From Sphingosinicella sp041621755 (GTDB taxonomy: Bacteria > Pseudomonadota > Alphaproteobacteria > Sphingomonadales > Sphingomonadaceae), in contig JBFKAE010000114.1 of the NCBI GenBank assembly GCA_041621755.1, forward strand, positions 1-10,566: a DNA stretch of 10,566 bases, in the 5' to 3' direction. The translations under genes were made by a program, and so were the position numbers. The notes beneath the pieces are model-generated. The model ran no database searches. It was not told the DNA's origin and saw only the letters and a program-made list of their open reading frames with translations. This document shows, piece by piece, positions 1-6,302 of the stretch. Position 1 is the first letter of the stretch, and each line of letters starts with the position of its first letter.

Positions 1-1
1 C

Positions 2-70
2 TTCGAGGTGGCGACGCCCGACGAAGCCCGTGAACTTCTGGCCCTTCAAGGGCACAGCAGAGATCGGTAG
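2..70 (+). CDS. C-terminal fragment, possibly a BKACE (DUF849) beta-keto acid cleavage enzyme
   Basis: An open frame enters from the left edge and ends at TAG 68-70. It encodes 22 residues ending FEVATPDEARELLALQGHSR-DR. The block EVATPDEARELLAL resembles the C-terminal tail of beta-keto acid cleavage enzymes (3-keto-5-aminohexanoate cleavage family), which use Zn2+ and acetyl-CoA to cleave beta-keto acids. Only the tail is visible, so no catalytic residue can be checked. It lies 50 bp upstream of a fumarylacetoacetate-hydrolase-type start on the same strand, which fits a small catabolic operon. The family call rests on memory of the tail motif alone and is tentative; that this is a coding 3' end is likelier than the family name. 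Confidence 0.4.
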   Translation, partial: FEVATPDEARELLALQGHSRDR

Positions 71-120
71 GGCTGCCGATCCTGTGCGAACATCACAGTC
101 CGATTTCTAGGTGATTCCCT

Positions 121-240
121 ATGCGATTGATGAAATTCAAAAAGAACGAGACGATCGGCCTTGCCGTCCAGCAGAATGACGGCTGGCTCGACCTCTCCGG
201 AACCGCGCTGCCCGACGACGTCGCGGCGCTGCTGCGGGTG
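121..240 (+). pseudogene. Truncated fumarylacetoacetate hydrolase family gene (5' end only)
   Basis: The ATG at 121 follows AGGTGA at 109-114. The first 40 residues (MRLMKFKKNETIGLAVQQ, then DGWLDLSG and LPDDVAALLR) match the N-terminal domain of FAH-family proteins, a small beta domain that precedes the catalytic fold. Family members run to roughly 280-330 residues and carry the metal-binding E-x-E/D site further on, none of which is present. After about codon 40 the frame stays open to 447 but becomes low-complexity Arg/Ala/Pro sequence, because it is now antisense to a DUF2924 gene. The gene is therefore cut off at about 225-245 and should be inactive. Family members act in aromatic-acid and sugar-acid catabolism, for example as hydrolases, isomerases or decarboxylases of acylpyruvates. 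Which one this was cannot be told. Confidence 0.6.
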
Positions 241-463
241 GCGGTGTTGCCACGAGCGATGAAACCGACTTGCCGAGCCGCGCCTTTGCTGCACGTGATA
301 ATCCACCATGACGCTTCTCCTGCAGACGGTAGGCGAGGCCCAGGCGCAGCAGGTCGGGTGGCAGCTTTGGTGGTGCAGCCTTATAGAGACGCTGCCAGTG
401 CTCACGCAGTTCCGTGCTCGACATTGCAGCAATGTCGTCGAGGCTGAGTGTGCGTCTTGGCAC
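137..463 (-). pseudogene. Truncated DUF2924 gene, reading on into foreign sequence
   Basis: The start is GTG at 463, 4 bp after the TAG of the upstream DUF3489 gene (468-470), so the two are probably translationally coupled. Residues 1 to about 75 look like DUF2924: a helical N-terminus, LREHWQRLYKAAPPKLPPDL, then LGLAYRLQEKRHGGLSRAAK. DUF2924 proteins typically sit beside a large serine recombinase in alphaproteobacterial phage-like cassettes and usually run to about 130-180 residues, with a C-terminal beta-rich part that is missing here. From about residue 76 the frame is antisense to the FAH-type fragment, giving an Arg/Ser-rich tail (PRRRRAARFRRGR). The stop at the left end is therefore accidental. 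Function of DUF2924 is unknown. The expected neighbouring recombinase is absent, lost with the rest of the gene. Confidence 0.65.
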
Positions 464-467
464 CGGC

Positions 468-737
468 CTATGTCCCAGACTCGGGGGTCTCCAGTCTGTA
501 AGCCATGACCCCGTCGCGGCGTTCTATACGGGTGATGATCTGCCCGGATTTGCGCATATGCGAGAGATGGCCGTGGAGACTGTGCGACTGCCAGCCGGTC
601 GTTGCCATCAGATCTTGCATGCTGGCACCGGACTTGCGGCGGAGTAACTTGCGCATGATCTCGGTCTTGGTCGGGCCAAAGGCAAGCGGGGCCTTGGGAT
701 GTTCGGTATCAATGTTATTTACAGGCGTCTTTGACAT
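468..737 (-). CDS. DUF3489 domain protein, small winged-helix-like
   Basis: This encodes 89 residues from the ATG at 737. A longer frame from 767 exists, but AAAGGAGA at 745-752 lies 7 bp before the 737 ATG, so the shorter start is preferred. Residues 24-83 carry the DUF3489 pattern: TKTEIMRKLLRRKSGASMQD, then LMATTGWQSHSLHGHLSHMR and a final strand VMAYRLE. The pattern resembles a winged helix, with GWQSHSLHGHLS as the putative recognition helix. The first 23 residues are polar and probably disordered. In related genomes DUF3489 genes stand next to DUF2924 and a serine recombinase, and here the DUF2924 gene follows after 4 bp. A DNA-binding or regulatory role for the cassette is plausible but not shown by the sequence. 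Confidence 0.75.
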   Translation of the reverse strand: MSKTPVNNIDTEHPKAPLAFGPTKTEIMRKLLRRKSGASMQDLMATTGWQSHSLHGHLSHMRKSGQIITRIERRDGVMAYRLETPESGT

Positions 738-744
738 GTTCGGG

Positions 745-752
745 TCTCCTTT
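745..752 (-). promoter_or_regulatory. Ribosome binding site that fixes the DUF3489 start
   Basis: On the minus strand AAAGGAGA ends 7 bp before the ATG at 737-735. No comparable site precedes the ATG at 767, so the 89-residue form is favoured over the 99-residue one. Confidence 0.6.
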
Positions 753-890
753 ATCGTGGAGGCCCATGTTCGGGCGCTCCTACGACCCGAAGGCCCGGAG
801 ATCGGCAGATCCAGGCCAGCCAAGGTGCCCGCATCAGGCGACTCGGTGTCGACACTAGCGCTCCTCGTGGTGTGCAAGTCCAGTCCTGTC

Positions 891-921
891 TTAACATATT
901 GTAACACAGTCATAATATACT
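891..921 (+). promoter_or_regulatory. Candidate promoter for the small plus-strand gene
   Basis: TTAACA at 891-896 (one mismatch to TTGACA) is followed after 19 bp by TATACT at 916-921 (one mismatch to TATAAT). The site lies in the AT-rich island about 60 bp before the strong ribosome binding site at 983-990. The spacer is longer than the ideal 17 bp, and alphaproteobacterial promoters are poorly predicted by sigma-70 consensus, so this is only a candidate. Confidence 0.3.
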
Positions 922-982
922 CTCACCAACCCCGCAAAATGGTTCTGGACTGCATGGGCGCAGATACGCATAGCTCGGCGTG

Positions 983-990
983 AAGGAGGT
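983..990 (+). promoter_or_regulatory. Full-consensus Shine-Dalgarno that fixes the small-gene start
   Basis: AAGGAGGT is a full match to the anti-Shine-Dalgarno sequence and ends 4 bp before the ATG at 995. It overlaps the first codons of the longer GTG-started frame (980), which makes that earlier start unlikely. Confidence 0.7.
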
Positions 991-994
991 GTTC

Positions 995-1210
995 ATGCCG
1001 ATCGATCGCGAAACCGCTCATCAGGATCTTGCCGCTCTCAGCGTTGCCGCCGCAGAGCTGATCGAGGATGTGCACACCGATCTCGTGATGACGCTGCCCG
1101 AAACGGCGCAGAGTCATGCCGCACGGGTGGTTCAGCTCAAGAAGCTGGTCGAGGGACTCCAGAGGTTGCTGGAGGCTGCGCAGGCGCTCGTCGATCAACA
1201 GGAAAGTTAA
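995..1210 (+). CDS. Small helical protein of unknown function (71 aa)
   Basis: The start is ATG 995, chosen because the perfect AAGGAGGT sits just upstream. The product MPIDRETAHQ...VDQQES is acidic and Ala/Leu/Gln-rich, with heptad-like spacing of Leu/Val in residues 43-68 (ARVVQLKKLVEGLQRLLEAA). This suggests one or two amphipathic helices and possibly a short coiled coil. It has no signal peptide, membrane segment, Cys pair or recognised motif. It is transcribed divergently from the DUF3489 gene and shares the GC-rich composition of that cassette, so it is probably a cassette passenger. Coding status is supported by the strong ribosome binding site and a coherent amphipathic sequence. I do not recognise the family. 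Confidence 0.6.
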   Translation: MPIDRETAHQDLAALSVAAAELIEDVHTDLVMTLPETAQSHAARVVQLKKLVEGLQRLLEAAQALVDQQES

Positions 1211-1328
1211 GGCCGATATCCACCAAACCTAACCGAGTTTTTCACAAAGAATGAACCGCCCTGAGGGGGCTAGTCGATAAATACCAAAATGAAGCTAGTA
1301 GAGACGATGATCTATGCTATTAAATTCG
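1211..1328. other. Junction spacer between the mobile cassette and the catabolic cluster
   Basis: This 118-bp stretch has no gene. It contains TGAACCGCC (1252-1260) and, directly after, a short imperfect hairpin around GCCCTGAGGGGGC (1259-1271), then becomes AT-rich. The hairpin has no T-run on either strand, so it is not a convincing intrinsic terminator for leuB or for the small gene. TGAACCGCC is reminiscent of some IS3-family ends, but no partner end is visible. Confidence 0.3.
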
Positions 1329-2411
1329 TTATTTTATTCGTTCGATGATTGCGGTGCCCATTGTCGAGGTTTCAACAGGAATGCTATCTTTATCACTTAG
1401 CAGGTCCGGCGTACGATAGCCATCATCCAGAGCTAAACTTACAGCTTTTTCAATCTTTTCGGCGAGATCGGGTCTGCCAAGCTGAAGCCGAAGAGCCATA
1501 GCGAGGCTGAGTATTGTTGCGCACGGATTGGCGAGACCCAACCCGGCTATATCGGGCGCTGAACCATGAATGGGTTCATAAAGGCCAGGCGTGTCAGGCA
1601 CACCGAGCGCTGCCGAAGGCAGCATTCCTAACGACCCAGTAAGCATTGCCGCGGCATCTGATAACAGGTCGCCAAACAAGTTGTCTGTCACTATAACATC
1701 AAATTGTTTTGGTGCGCGCACAAGTTGCATAGCACAGTTGTCAGAATACATATGACTAAGTTTGACACTTGGAAATTCTTCATTTCCTATACGCTGAACC
1801 TCTTCACGCCATAGTAGTCCAGATTCCATAACGTTGGATTTATCGACAGAACACAATTTTCCAGTCCGGCTCTGGGCAAGTTTGAAAGCGGTACGCGCGA
1901 TTCTTTCAATTTCGGACGTGGTGTATACTTGGGTGTTGACACCGCGCCGCTGTCCGTCCGGAAGGTTTTCGATGCCGCGCGGCTCTCCAAAATAGATCCC
2001 TCCAATAAGCTCACGCACGAAAATCAGGTCCAGCCCTTCCACGAATTCACGCTTGAGACTTGACGCATTGGCCAGTGCAGGGAAGCAAACTGCCGGTCGC
2101 AAATTAGCATAAAGATTCAAACCCGAACGTAAATTGAGTAGACCTTGTTCAGGTCTAAGGTGGTAGTCGATTTTACTCCACTGTGGTCCACCAACTGAAC
2201 CCATGAGCACGACATCACAAGCTTTCGCTTTTGTTAGCGTAGCATCTGTCATTGGCACTCCGTGCGCTTCAATGGAGGCACCTCCGATAAGGCCACGGTG
2301 AATAGTCGCATCGAGTGAATATGCTTCATTAAGAAGATCAATAATTCTCTCAGATTGAGCAAGTACTTCTGGACCAATCCCATCTCCTGGCAAGAGCAAA
2401 ATATTATTCAT
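1329..2411 (-). CDS. leuB: 3-isopropylmalate dehydrogenase (LeuB-like)
   Basis: This 360-residue protein has the usual length for LeuB. It is a soluble NAD-dependent beta-decarboxylating dehydrogenase that turns 3-isopropylmalate into 2-oxoisocaproate in leucine synthesis. Visible motifs are LLPGDGIGPEV at the N-terminus, LLNLRSGLNLYANLRP (R95, R105), VRELIGGIYFGEPRG (R133, Y140), SVDKSNVMESG (catalytic K191), the metal aspartates D224 (SDNCAM), D248 and D252 (TDNLFGDLLSD), and EPIHGSAPDIAG for NAD. The start has GGAGGA 9 bp upstream. It lies 43 bp after the acyl-CoA dehydrogenase stop, probably as the last gene of the block. It is noticeably AT-rich: 42% GC over 1681-1740, against 63% over 4441-4500 in the thiolase. 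The lone leuB, without leuA/C/D nearby, may serve the catabolic route on a malate-type substrate. The sequence alone does not separate these options. Confidence 0.9.
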   Translation of the reverse strand: MNNILLLPGDGIGPEVLAQSERIIDLLNEAYSLDATIHRGLIGGASIEAHGVPMTDATLTKAKACDVVLMGSVGGPQWSKIDYHLRPEQGLLNLRSGLNLYANLRPAVCFPALANASSLKREFVEGLDLIFVRELIGGIYFGEPRGIENLPDGQRRGVNTQVYTTSEIERIARTAFKLAQSRTGKLCSVDKSNVMESGLLWREEVQRIGNEEFPSVKLSHMYSDNCAMQLVRAPKQFDVIVTDNLFGDLLSDAAAMLTGSLGMLPSAALGVPDTPGLYEPIHGSAPDIAGLGLANPCATILSLAMALRLQLGRPDLAEKIEKAVSLALDDGYRTPDLLSDKDSIPVETSTMGTAIIERIK

Positions 2412-2454
2412 GCGCAGTTTTCCTCCAAATAATACAATGATCCAGATCAGATAG

Positions 2455-3627
2455 TTAGTAATATTGATTTATCATCGTTCTTATTAAGTTTTTGGCGATG
2501 ACGATTTGCTGGATCTGAGTTGTGCCCTCGTATATTCGGTAAAGGCGGGCATCCCGAAAAAAACGCTCTGCGTCATATTCTTTCAAATAGCCTGCACCGC
2601 CGTGGATCTGAACCACCCGGTCGGCAACCCGTCCGCACATTTCGGATGCGAACATCTTCGTACAGCTCGCTTCGACGGTAGCTGACTTACCTATATCCAC
2701 GCGCTTTGTAGCGTCGGAAATCATGCATTCGGCGGCGTAGATGTCCGCCTTTGAATCTGCAATCATTGCCTGAATCAACTGAAAATTGCTGATTGGTTCG
2801 CCGAAGGCTTTGCGTTCCAAGGCGTAATGCAATCCGCAGTCGAGAATGCGTGCGGCATAGCCAGTAGCGGCGGCGGCCACGGACAGTCGTCCATTATCAA
2901 GCGATTGCATCGCCGTGACGAAACCCCTTCCTTCTACCCCGCCCAGCAATGCGTCGAGCGGAACTTTTACGTCTTCAAGAATTACGTCAGCGATTTGTGA
3001 ACCCGTCTGCCCCATTTTTTCGTCTGGTGAGCCGATTGTTACTCCGGGCAGATCGGCGGGTACAAGGAAAGCACTGACATGCGCATTTTTGGGGAGATTC
3101 TCAGGACATGTGCGTGCCATGACAAGCACGAGATTGGCAAAGGGTGCATTCGTGATGTAGCGTTTTGTTCCATTGAGAACATAGTGGTTATCCACACGTT
3201 GGGCCTGTGTTCTAAGCGCAGCGCTGTCCGATCCACTATCGGGCTCGGTAAGAGCGAAAGCTGCAATTTCGCCTTGAGCAAGCCGGGGCAGCCACTCGGC
3301 CTTCTGGGCTTCTGTGCCATTTTTGACTAGTGCAGAGGTGGTTATTCCGACATTGATTGCCACAATCGAACGATACGCAGGGCTCGCCCAGCTGAGTTCG
3401 CGGATCGTTTCGATATATTGACTGACGTTCATTCCTGCACCGCCATACTCAACTGGCGTTGTGATTCCGAACAGGCCCATATCGCGCATTTCTTTCAGTA
3501 TGTCTTCAGGCACGCGGTTGAGTTTGATGACCTGATTTTCGGCTGGCACGAGTCGTTCGCGCACGAAACGCTTTAGTTGTTCGATGAAGGCTTCGAAGAC
3601 GTCCGCGTCCATTCCCTGGTCAGGCAT
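2455..3627 (-). CDS. Acyl-CoA dehydrogenase
   Basis: This 390-residue flavoenzyme introduces the alpha,beta double bond into an acyl-CoA, passing electrons to ETF. It has the full-length three-domain acyl-CoA dehydrogenase layout. Residues 1-120 are the helical N-domain. FALTEPDSGSDSA (124-136) begins the beta domain with the FAD contact. RKAFGEPISNFQLIQ (272-286), VQIHGGAGYLKEYDAERFFR (339-358) and YEGTTQIQ (366-373) lie in the C-domain. E367 is in the position of the catalytic base of short- and medium-chain enzymes. The ATG at 3627 overlaps the thiolase stop (ATGCCTGA); an in-frame ATG at 3612 is also possible. The frame is open much further upstream (to 3891), but that part is antisense-like low-complexity sequence inside the thiolase gene. 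Its composition is intermediate between leuB and the thiolase. Substrate is unknown; context suggests a branched or bulky acyl-CoA. Confidence 0.92.
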   Translation of the reverse strand: MPDQGMDADVFEAFIEQLKRFVRERLVPAENQVIKLNRVPEDILKEMRDMGLFGITTPVEYGGAGMNVSQYIETIRELSWASPAYRSIVAINVGITTSALVKNGTEAQKAEWLPRLAQGEIAAFALTEPDSGSDSAALRTQAQRVDNHYVLNGTKRYITNAPFANLVLVMARTCPENLPKNAHVSAFLVPADLPGVTIGSPDEKMGQTGSQIADVILEDVKVPLDALLGGVEGRGFVTAMQSLDNGRLSVAAAATGYAARILDCGLHYALERKAFGEPISNFQLIQAMIADSKADIYAAECMISDATKRVDIGKSATVEASCTKMFASEMCGRVADRVVQIHGGAGYLKEYDAERFFRDARLYRIYEGTTQIQQIVIAKNLIRTMINQYY

Positions 3628-4825
3628 CGGCCAAACCCACGATCGCGATGGAGGAGACATTCTGGTTCGGCATGCCGCCGAGATTGTGGCTGAGCGCGAA
3701 AATTGGCTGTTCCTTGCGCTGCCTCTCGCCAGCGCGACCGAGTAGCTGCAGGTAATTCTCGTATAACATCCGGATGCCCGAGGCACCGATCGGATGGCCG
3801 AAGCATTTGAGGCCACCGTCGATCTGGCAGGGAAGCTGGCCGTCAGCGTCGAAGAATCCGTCGAGCACGTCTTTCCAGCCTTGACCTTCATCGGAGATAT
3901 GGAGGTCCTCCATTGTCACCAGTTCAGTAATCGAGAAGCAGTCGTGGACTTCAAGCAGACTCAACTGCTTACGCGGATTGGTTATCCCGGCCTCCTCATA
4001 GGCGCGGGTCGCGGCAACGCGGGTCGTGTGAAAATAACTGCCATTCCAGCCTGATCCCTGCATTTCCCAACCGTTTGACGAACAGATTTGCAGCGCCTTC
4101 ACCGTTACGATATCGGTCTTACCGAGGCTCCTGGCGATCTCGGGCGTTGTCACGATAGCGCAGGCCGCGCCATCCGAGACCCCGCAGCAATCGTACAAGC
4201 CCAGTGGCTCGGCGATCATAGGCGCGTTGAGCACTTGGTCCATTGTTACCTCATTGCGCAGGTGAGCCTTGGGGTTCTTCGACCCGTTAGCGTGGCTCTT
4301 CACCGAGACATGCGCCATCGCGCGCTTAAGATCGTCCTTCGAGATTCCATGTTCTGCGCGATAGGCGGCGGCTAGTTGCGCGAAGTTGCCAGGCGCTGAA
4401 CCTGTAATGCCGATCATATCGTGCATCGTACCGCGCGTACGAACCGGAAGTCCGCCATAGCCGGTGTCTTTGAGCTTTTCGGCGCCCATGGCGAGCGCGA
4501 TGTCCGCTGCGCCGCTCGCGACGGCATAGACTGCACCACGGAAGCTCTCGGTTCCGCTCGCGCAGTAATTCTCGACCTTGGTGACGCCGATATCGTTGAG
4601 CCTCAGTGCTATCGAGAGCGGGATACCCGAGGGGCCAATGTTGACCGCGTCGAAAGCTGCACCTAGCCAGGCGGCGTCGATCTGAGACGTTTCGATCCCA
4701 GCGTCAGCAATGGCCTCCTCGTAGGCCTCGAGCATCAGCTGGTCCTCGTCTTTGTCCCAGTGCTCGCCGAATTTGGCGCAGCCCATACCGAGGATCGCCA
4801 CCTTATTCTTGATTCCGCGGGCCAT
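3620..4825 (-). CDS. SCP2/SCPx-type thiolase (acetyl-CoA acetyltransferase family)
   Basis: This 401-residue thiolase cleaves 3-ketoacyl-CoA with CoA, releasing acetyl- or propionyl-CoA. It belongs to the SCP2-thiolase branch. The nucleophile is C88 in ENYCASGTESFR, followed by EVHDCFSITEL with H294 and C296, and by GGLKCFGHPIGASG with H344. These four positions match the catalytic Cys-His-Cys-His set described for SCP2-thiolases, so it should be active, unlike Ltp-type paralogues that have lost thiolase residues. No C-terminal sterol-carrier domain follows. A strong AAAGGAGGAA ribosome binding site precedes the ATG at 4825. It lies 25 bp after the HMGCS-like/DUF35 gene and overlaps the next gene by 8 bp. 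The SCPx family is known for 2-methyl-branched and sterol side-chain substrates. A complex with the neighbouring DUF35 protein is likely by analogy. Confidence 0.9.
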   Translation of the reverse strand: MARGIKNKVAILGMGCAKFGEHWDKDEDQLMLEAYEEAIADAGIETSQIDAAWLGAAFDAVNIGPSGIPLSIALRLNDIGVTKVENYCASGTESFRGAVYAVASGAADIALAMGAEKLKDTGYGGLPVRTRGTMHDMIGITGSAPGNFAQLAAAYRAEHGISKDDLKRAMAHVSVKSHANGSKNPKAHLRNEVTMDQVLNAPMIAEPLGLYDCCGVSDGAACAIVTTPEIARSLGKTDIVTVKALQICSSNGWEMQGSGWNGSYFHTTRVAATRAYEEAGITNPRKQLSLLEVHDCFSITELVTMEDLHISDEGQGWKDVLDGFFDADGQLPCQIDGGLKCFGHPIGASGIRMLYENYLQLLGRAGERQRKEQPIFALSHNLGGMPNQNVSSIAIVGLADA

Positions 4826-4850
4826 GCCGGTTCCTCCTTTCGTGCGCCGC

Positions 4851-6302
4851 CTAAAAGGCTGGCGCCGCCTTCCAGAAATAGCGCCGGAAATGGCGCAACT
4901 CGTCGATCGCCTTAATGCGGAACATCATCCGCATCTTGTCGCCGACCTCAATCGCTTTGGGATCGACATCCGCGAATTCGGCCATCATCCGCCCGCCGCC
5001 CTCAAACTCGATATTGCCGTAGCAGTTCGGCGGATCGGGCGAGTAGGTCAAACTGTCCGCAGTATAGGTCATAATCGTCGCTGATACCTCGGCGAGCGGA
5101 TAATCCTCTTGCGTACGGATTGCATGGTCGTTTGGATTGACGCTGATCTCGGACTTCGGGAACTGGATCGTTCCGGTCTTTGTGCACCGACCGCCAACAA
5201 GCGCGAGCACCGCCTTGCGGTTCCGCCAGAGTGAGGTCAACGGCTGCTTCTGGTCGTGTTCGGCGCGCATGCCGCGGTCGAGGTCGATCAGGTTACGGAA
5301 GAAGAGATATTTCATGTAATTGCTGTCTTCACGTCGCCGTGCAAGCCAGCCCGAGACACCGAGACGGGGTTTCATCGAGCTGATCGCAGCGGTCGCCTCG
5401 AACAGCAATATGTCGCAACCCTGGCCGAAACTTGTGAGAAGGATCTTCTCGCCGGGCTTGGCGCTTTCGAGTGCGTGGGCGAGCATCAGCGTTGGATGCG
5501 CAGCGCCGGAATGTCCAAGTGTCGCACCCAGCGTATCGGCGATGGCCTTTTCGGCGATACCGGTCTTTTTTGCGAGCAGCTCGGGCACTTTGCGAACGGC
5601 GACAGGGACGATGAAACGATCAATGGCACTGCCCTCGACGCCGAATTTATCGAGTGCTTCGATGATCGCAGTGCTCATCAGCTTTGCGAAGCCTTCGTCG
5701 CGGATCCAGCGCGACTCCCAGTCATAATCGTGCGACTGATTGGACTCGCGGAAATGATCGACGAAATCGGCGGTTACGCTGTGAGAGCCGATGAGATTGG
5801 CGATTAACTCCCCCTGACCAACAAGGATGGCCGCCGCTGCGTCGCCCGACAGCATCTCGCGTTCAGAGGCCGGACGGGGCATGAGGCGTTCGGCGGCGCA
5901 GTGGAGGACCGTTTCGCCCGTTGCTGCAGTTTGCAGAGCAGCGATCAGCGACGATGTTCCCGCGCGCATGCTGCCCGCCACATCCATTGCTCCCGTGGCA
6001 TCCGCCAAGTTGAGCGCTTCCTTTACGATGCCGGCATTCTGCCGGTCGGCAAAAACATGCGTCGTCGAAGCAAGCCAGACGGCATCGACCGCGTTGCGGT
6101 CGTACCCTTCGAGGCAGTCGCGTGCCGCTTCGACGGCCATCGTAACAACGTCCTCATCCCATGAGGCCACGGCCTTTTCACCACGCGCAAGCCCGCCGAG
6201 GCTACCGGCAAACCAGCCGTTTGCAGCATGGATTGCTGCGCGTTGAAGCCGTCTCATCGGAATATAGGCACCAAAACCCAGAATGCCTGTGTTATTTGTC
6301 AT
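4851..6302 (-). CDS. Fused HMG-CoA-synthase/KAS III-like and DUF35 OB-fold protein, catalytic Cys missing
   Basis: This is a 483-residue fusion. Residues 1 to about 305 have the thiolase fold of HMG-CoA synthase/KAS III (GILGFGAYIPMRRLQR; MLSGDAAAAILVG at 150-162; GATLGHSGAAHPTLML at 259-274; SFGQGCDILLFE at 291-302). The nucleophile position, normally C-x-x-G-T, reads SMRAGT, so M112 replaces Cys. Residues from about 355 to 483 form a DUF35 module: GGRCTKTGTIQFPKS keeps one of the usual zinc-ribbon cysteines (C373), followed by an OB-fold (SPDPPNCYG, EFEGGGRMMAEF). The ATG overlaps the MaoC stop (ATGA) and has GGAG 5 bp upstream. In archaea, thiolase, HMG-CoA synthase and a DUF35 protein form one complex, and PhlACB is a similar set. 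Here two parts are fused and sit directly before the thiolase. It is probably a non-catalytic or divergent partner that binds CoA and channels substrate. Confidence 0.85.
   Translation of the reverse strand: MTNNTGILGFGAYIPMRRLQRAAIHAANGWFAGSLGGLARGEKAVASWDEDVVTMAVEAARDCLEGYDRNAVDAVWLASTTHVFADRQNAGIVKEALNLADATGAMDVAGSMRAGTSSLIAALQTAATGETVLHCAAERLMPRPASEREMLSGDAAAAILVGQGELIANLIGSHSVTADFVDHFRESNQSHDYDWESRWIRDEGFAKLMSTAIIEALDKFGVEGSAIDRFIVPVAVRKVPELLAKKTGIAEKAIADTLGATLGHSGAAHPTLMLAHALESAKPGEKILLTSFGQGCDILLFEATAAISSMKPRLGVSGWLARRREDSNYMKYLFFRNLIDLDRGMRAEHDQKQPLTSLWRNRKAVLALVGGRCTKTGTIQFPKSEISVNPNDHAIRTQEDYPLAEVSATIMTYTADSLTYSPDPPNCYGNIEFEGGGRMMAEFADVDPKAIEVGDKMRMMFRIKAIDELRHFRRYFWKAAPAF

Larger units (their letters stand above)
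738..994. other. Divergent intergenic region between DUF3489 and the small plus-strand gene
   Basis: This is 257 bp without a convincing gene. The part at 755-870 is GC-rich and holds only short antisense frames. The part at 888-925 is sharply AT-rich and contains a direct repeat TAACA (892-896 and 902-906) and candidate promoter hexamers. A weak 7-bp inverted pair, AGTCCAG at 877-883 and CTGGACT at 944-950, flanks the AT-rich stretch. It could mark an operator for a cassette regulator, but such a short pair also arises by chance. Confidence 0.4.

Noticed and set aside
46..432. 128-residue minus-strand frame
   Set aside because: It crosses the FAH/DUF2924 junction in a third frame, with Arg/His/Ser-rich shadow composition and no domain.
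1258..1272. Hairpin as an intrinsic terminator of leuB
   Set aside because: The stem is only about 4 bp and no T-run follows on either strand.
3628..3891. N-terminal extension of the acyl-CoA dehydrogenase frame
   Set aside because: The extra 88 residues are Ser/Arg-rich, lack any homology and lie inside the thiolase gene; the family N-terminus fits a start at 3627 or 3612.
5256..5807. 183-residue plus-strand open frame
   Set aside because: It lies fully antisense to the well-supported HMGCS-like/DUF35 gene, has no ribosome binding site or recognisable domain, and is expected from high GC content.
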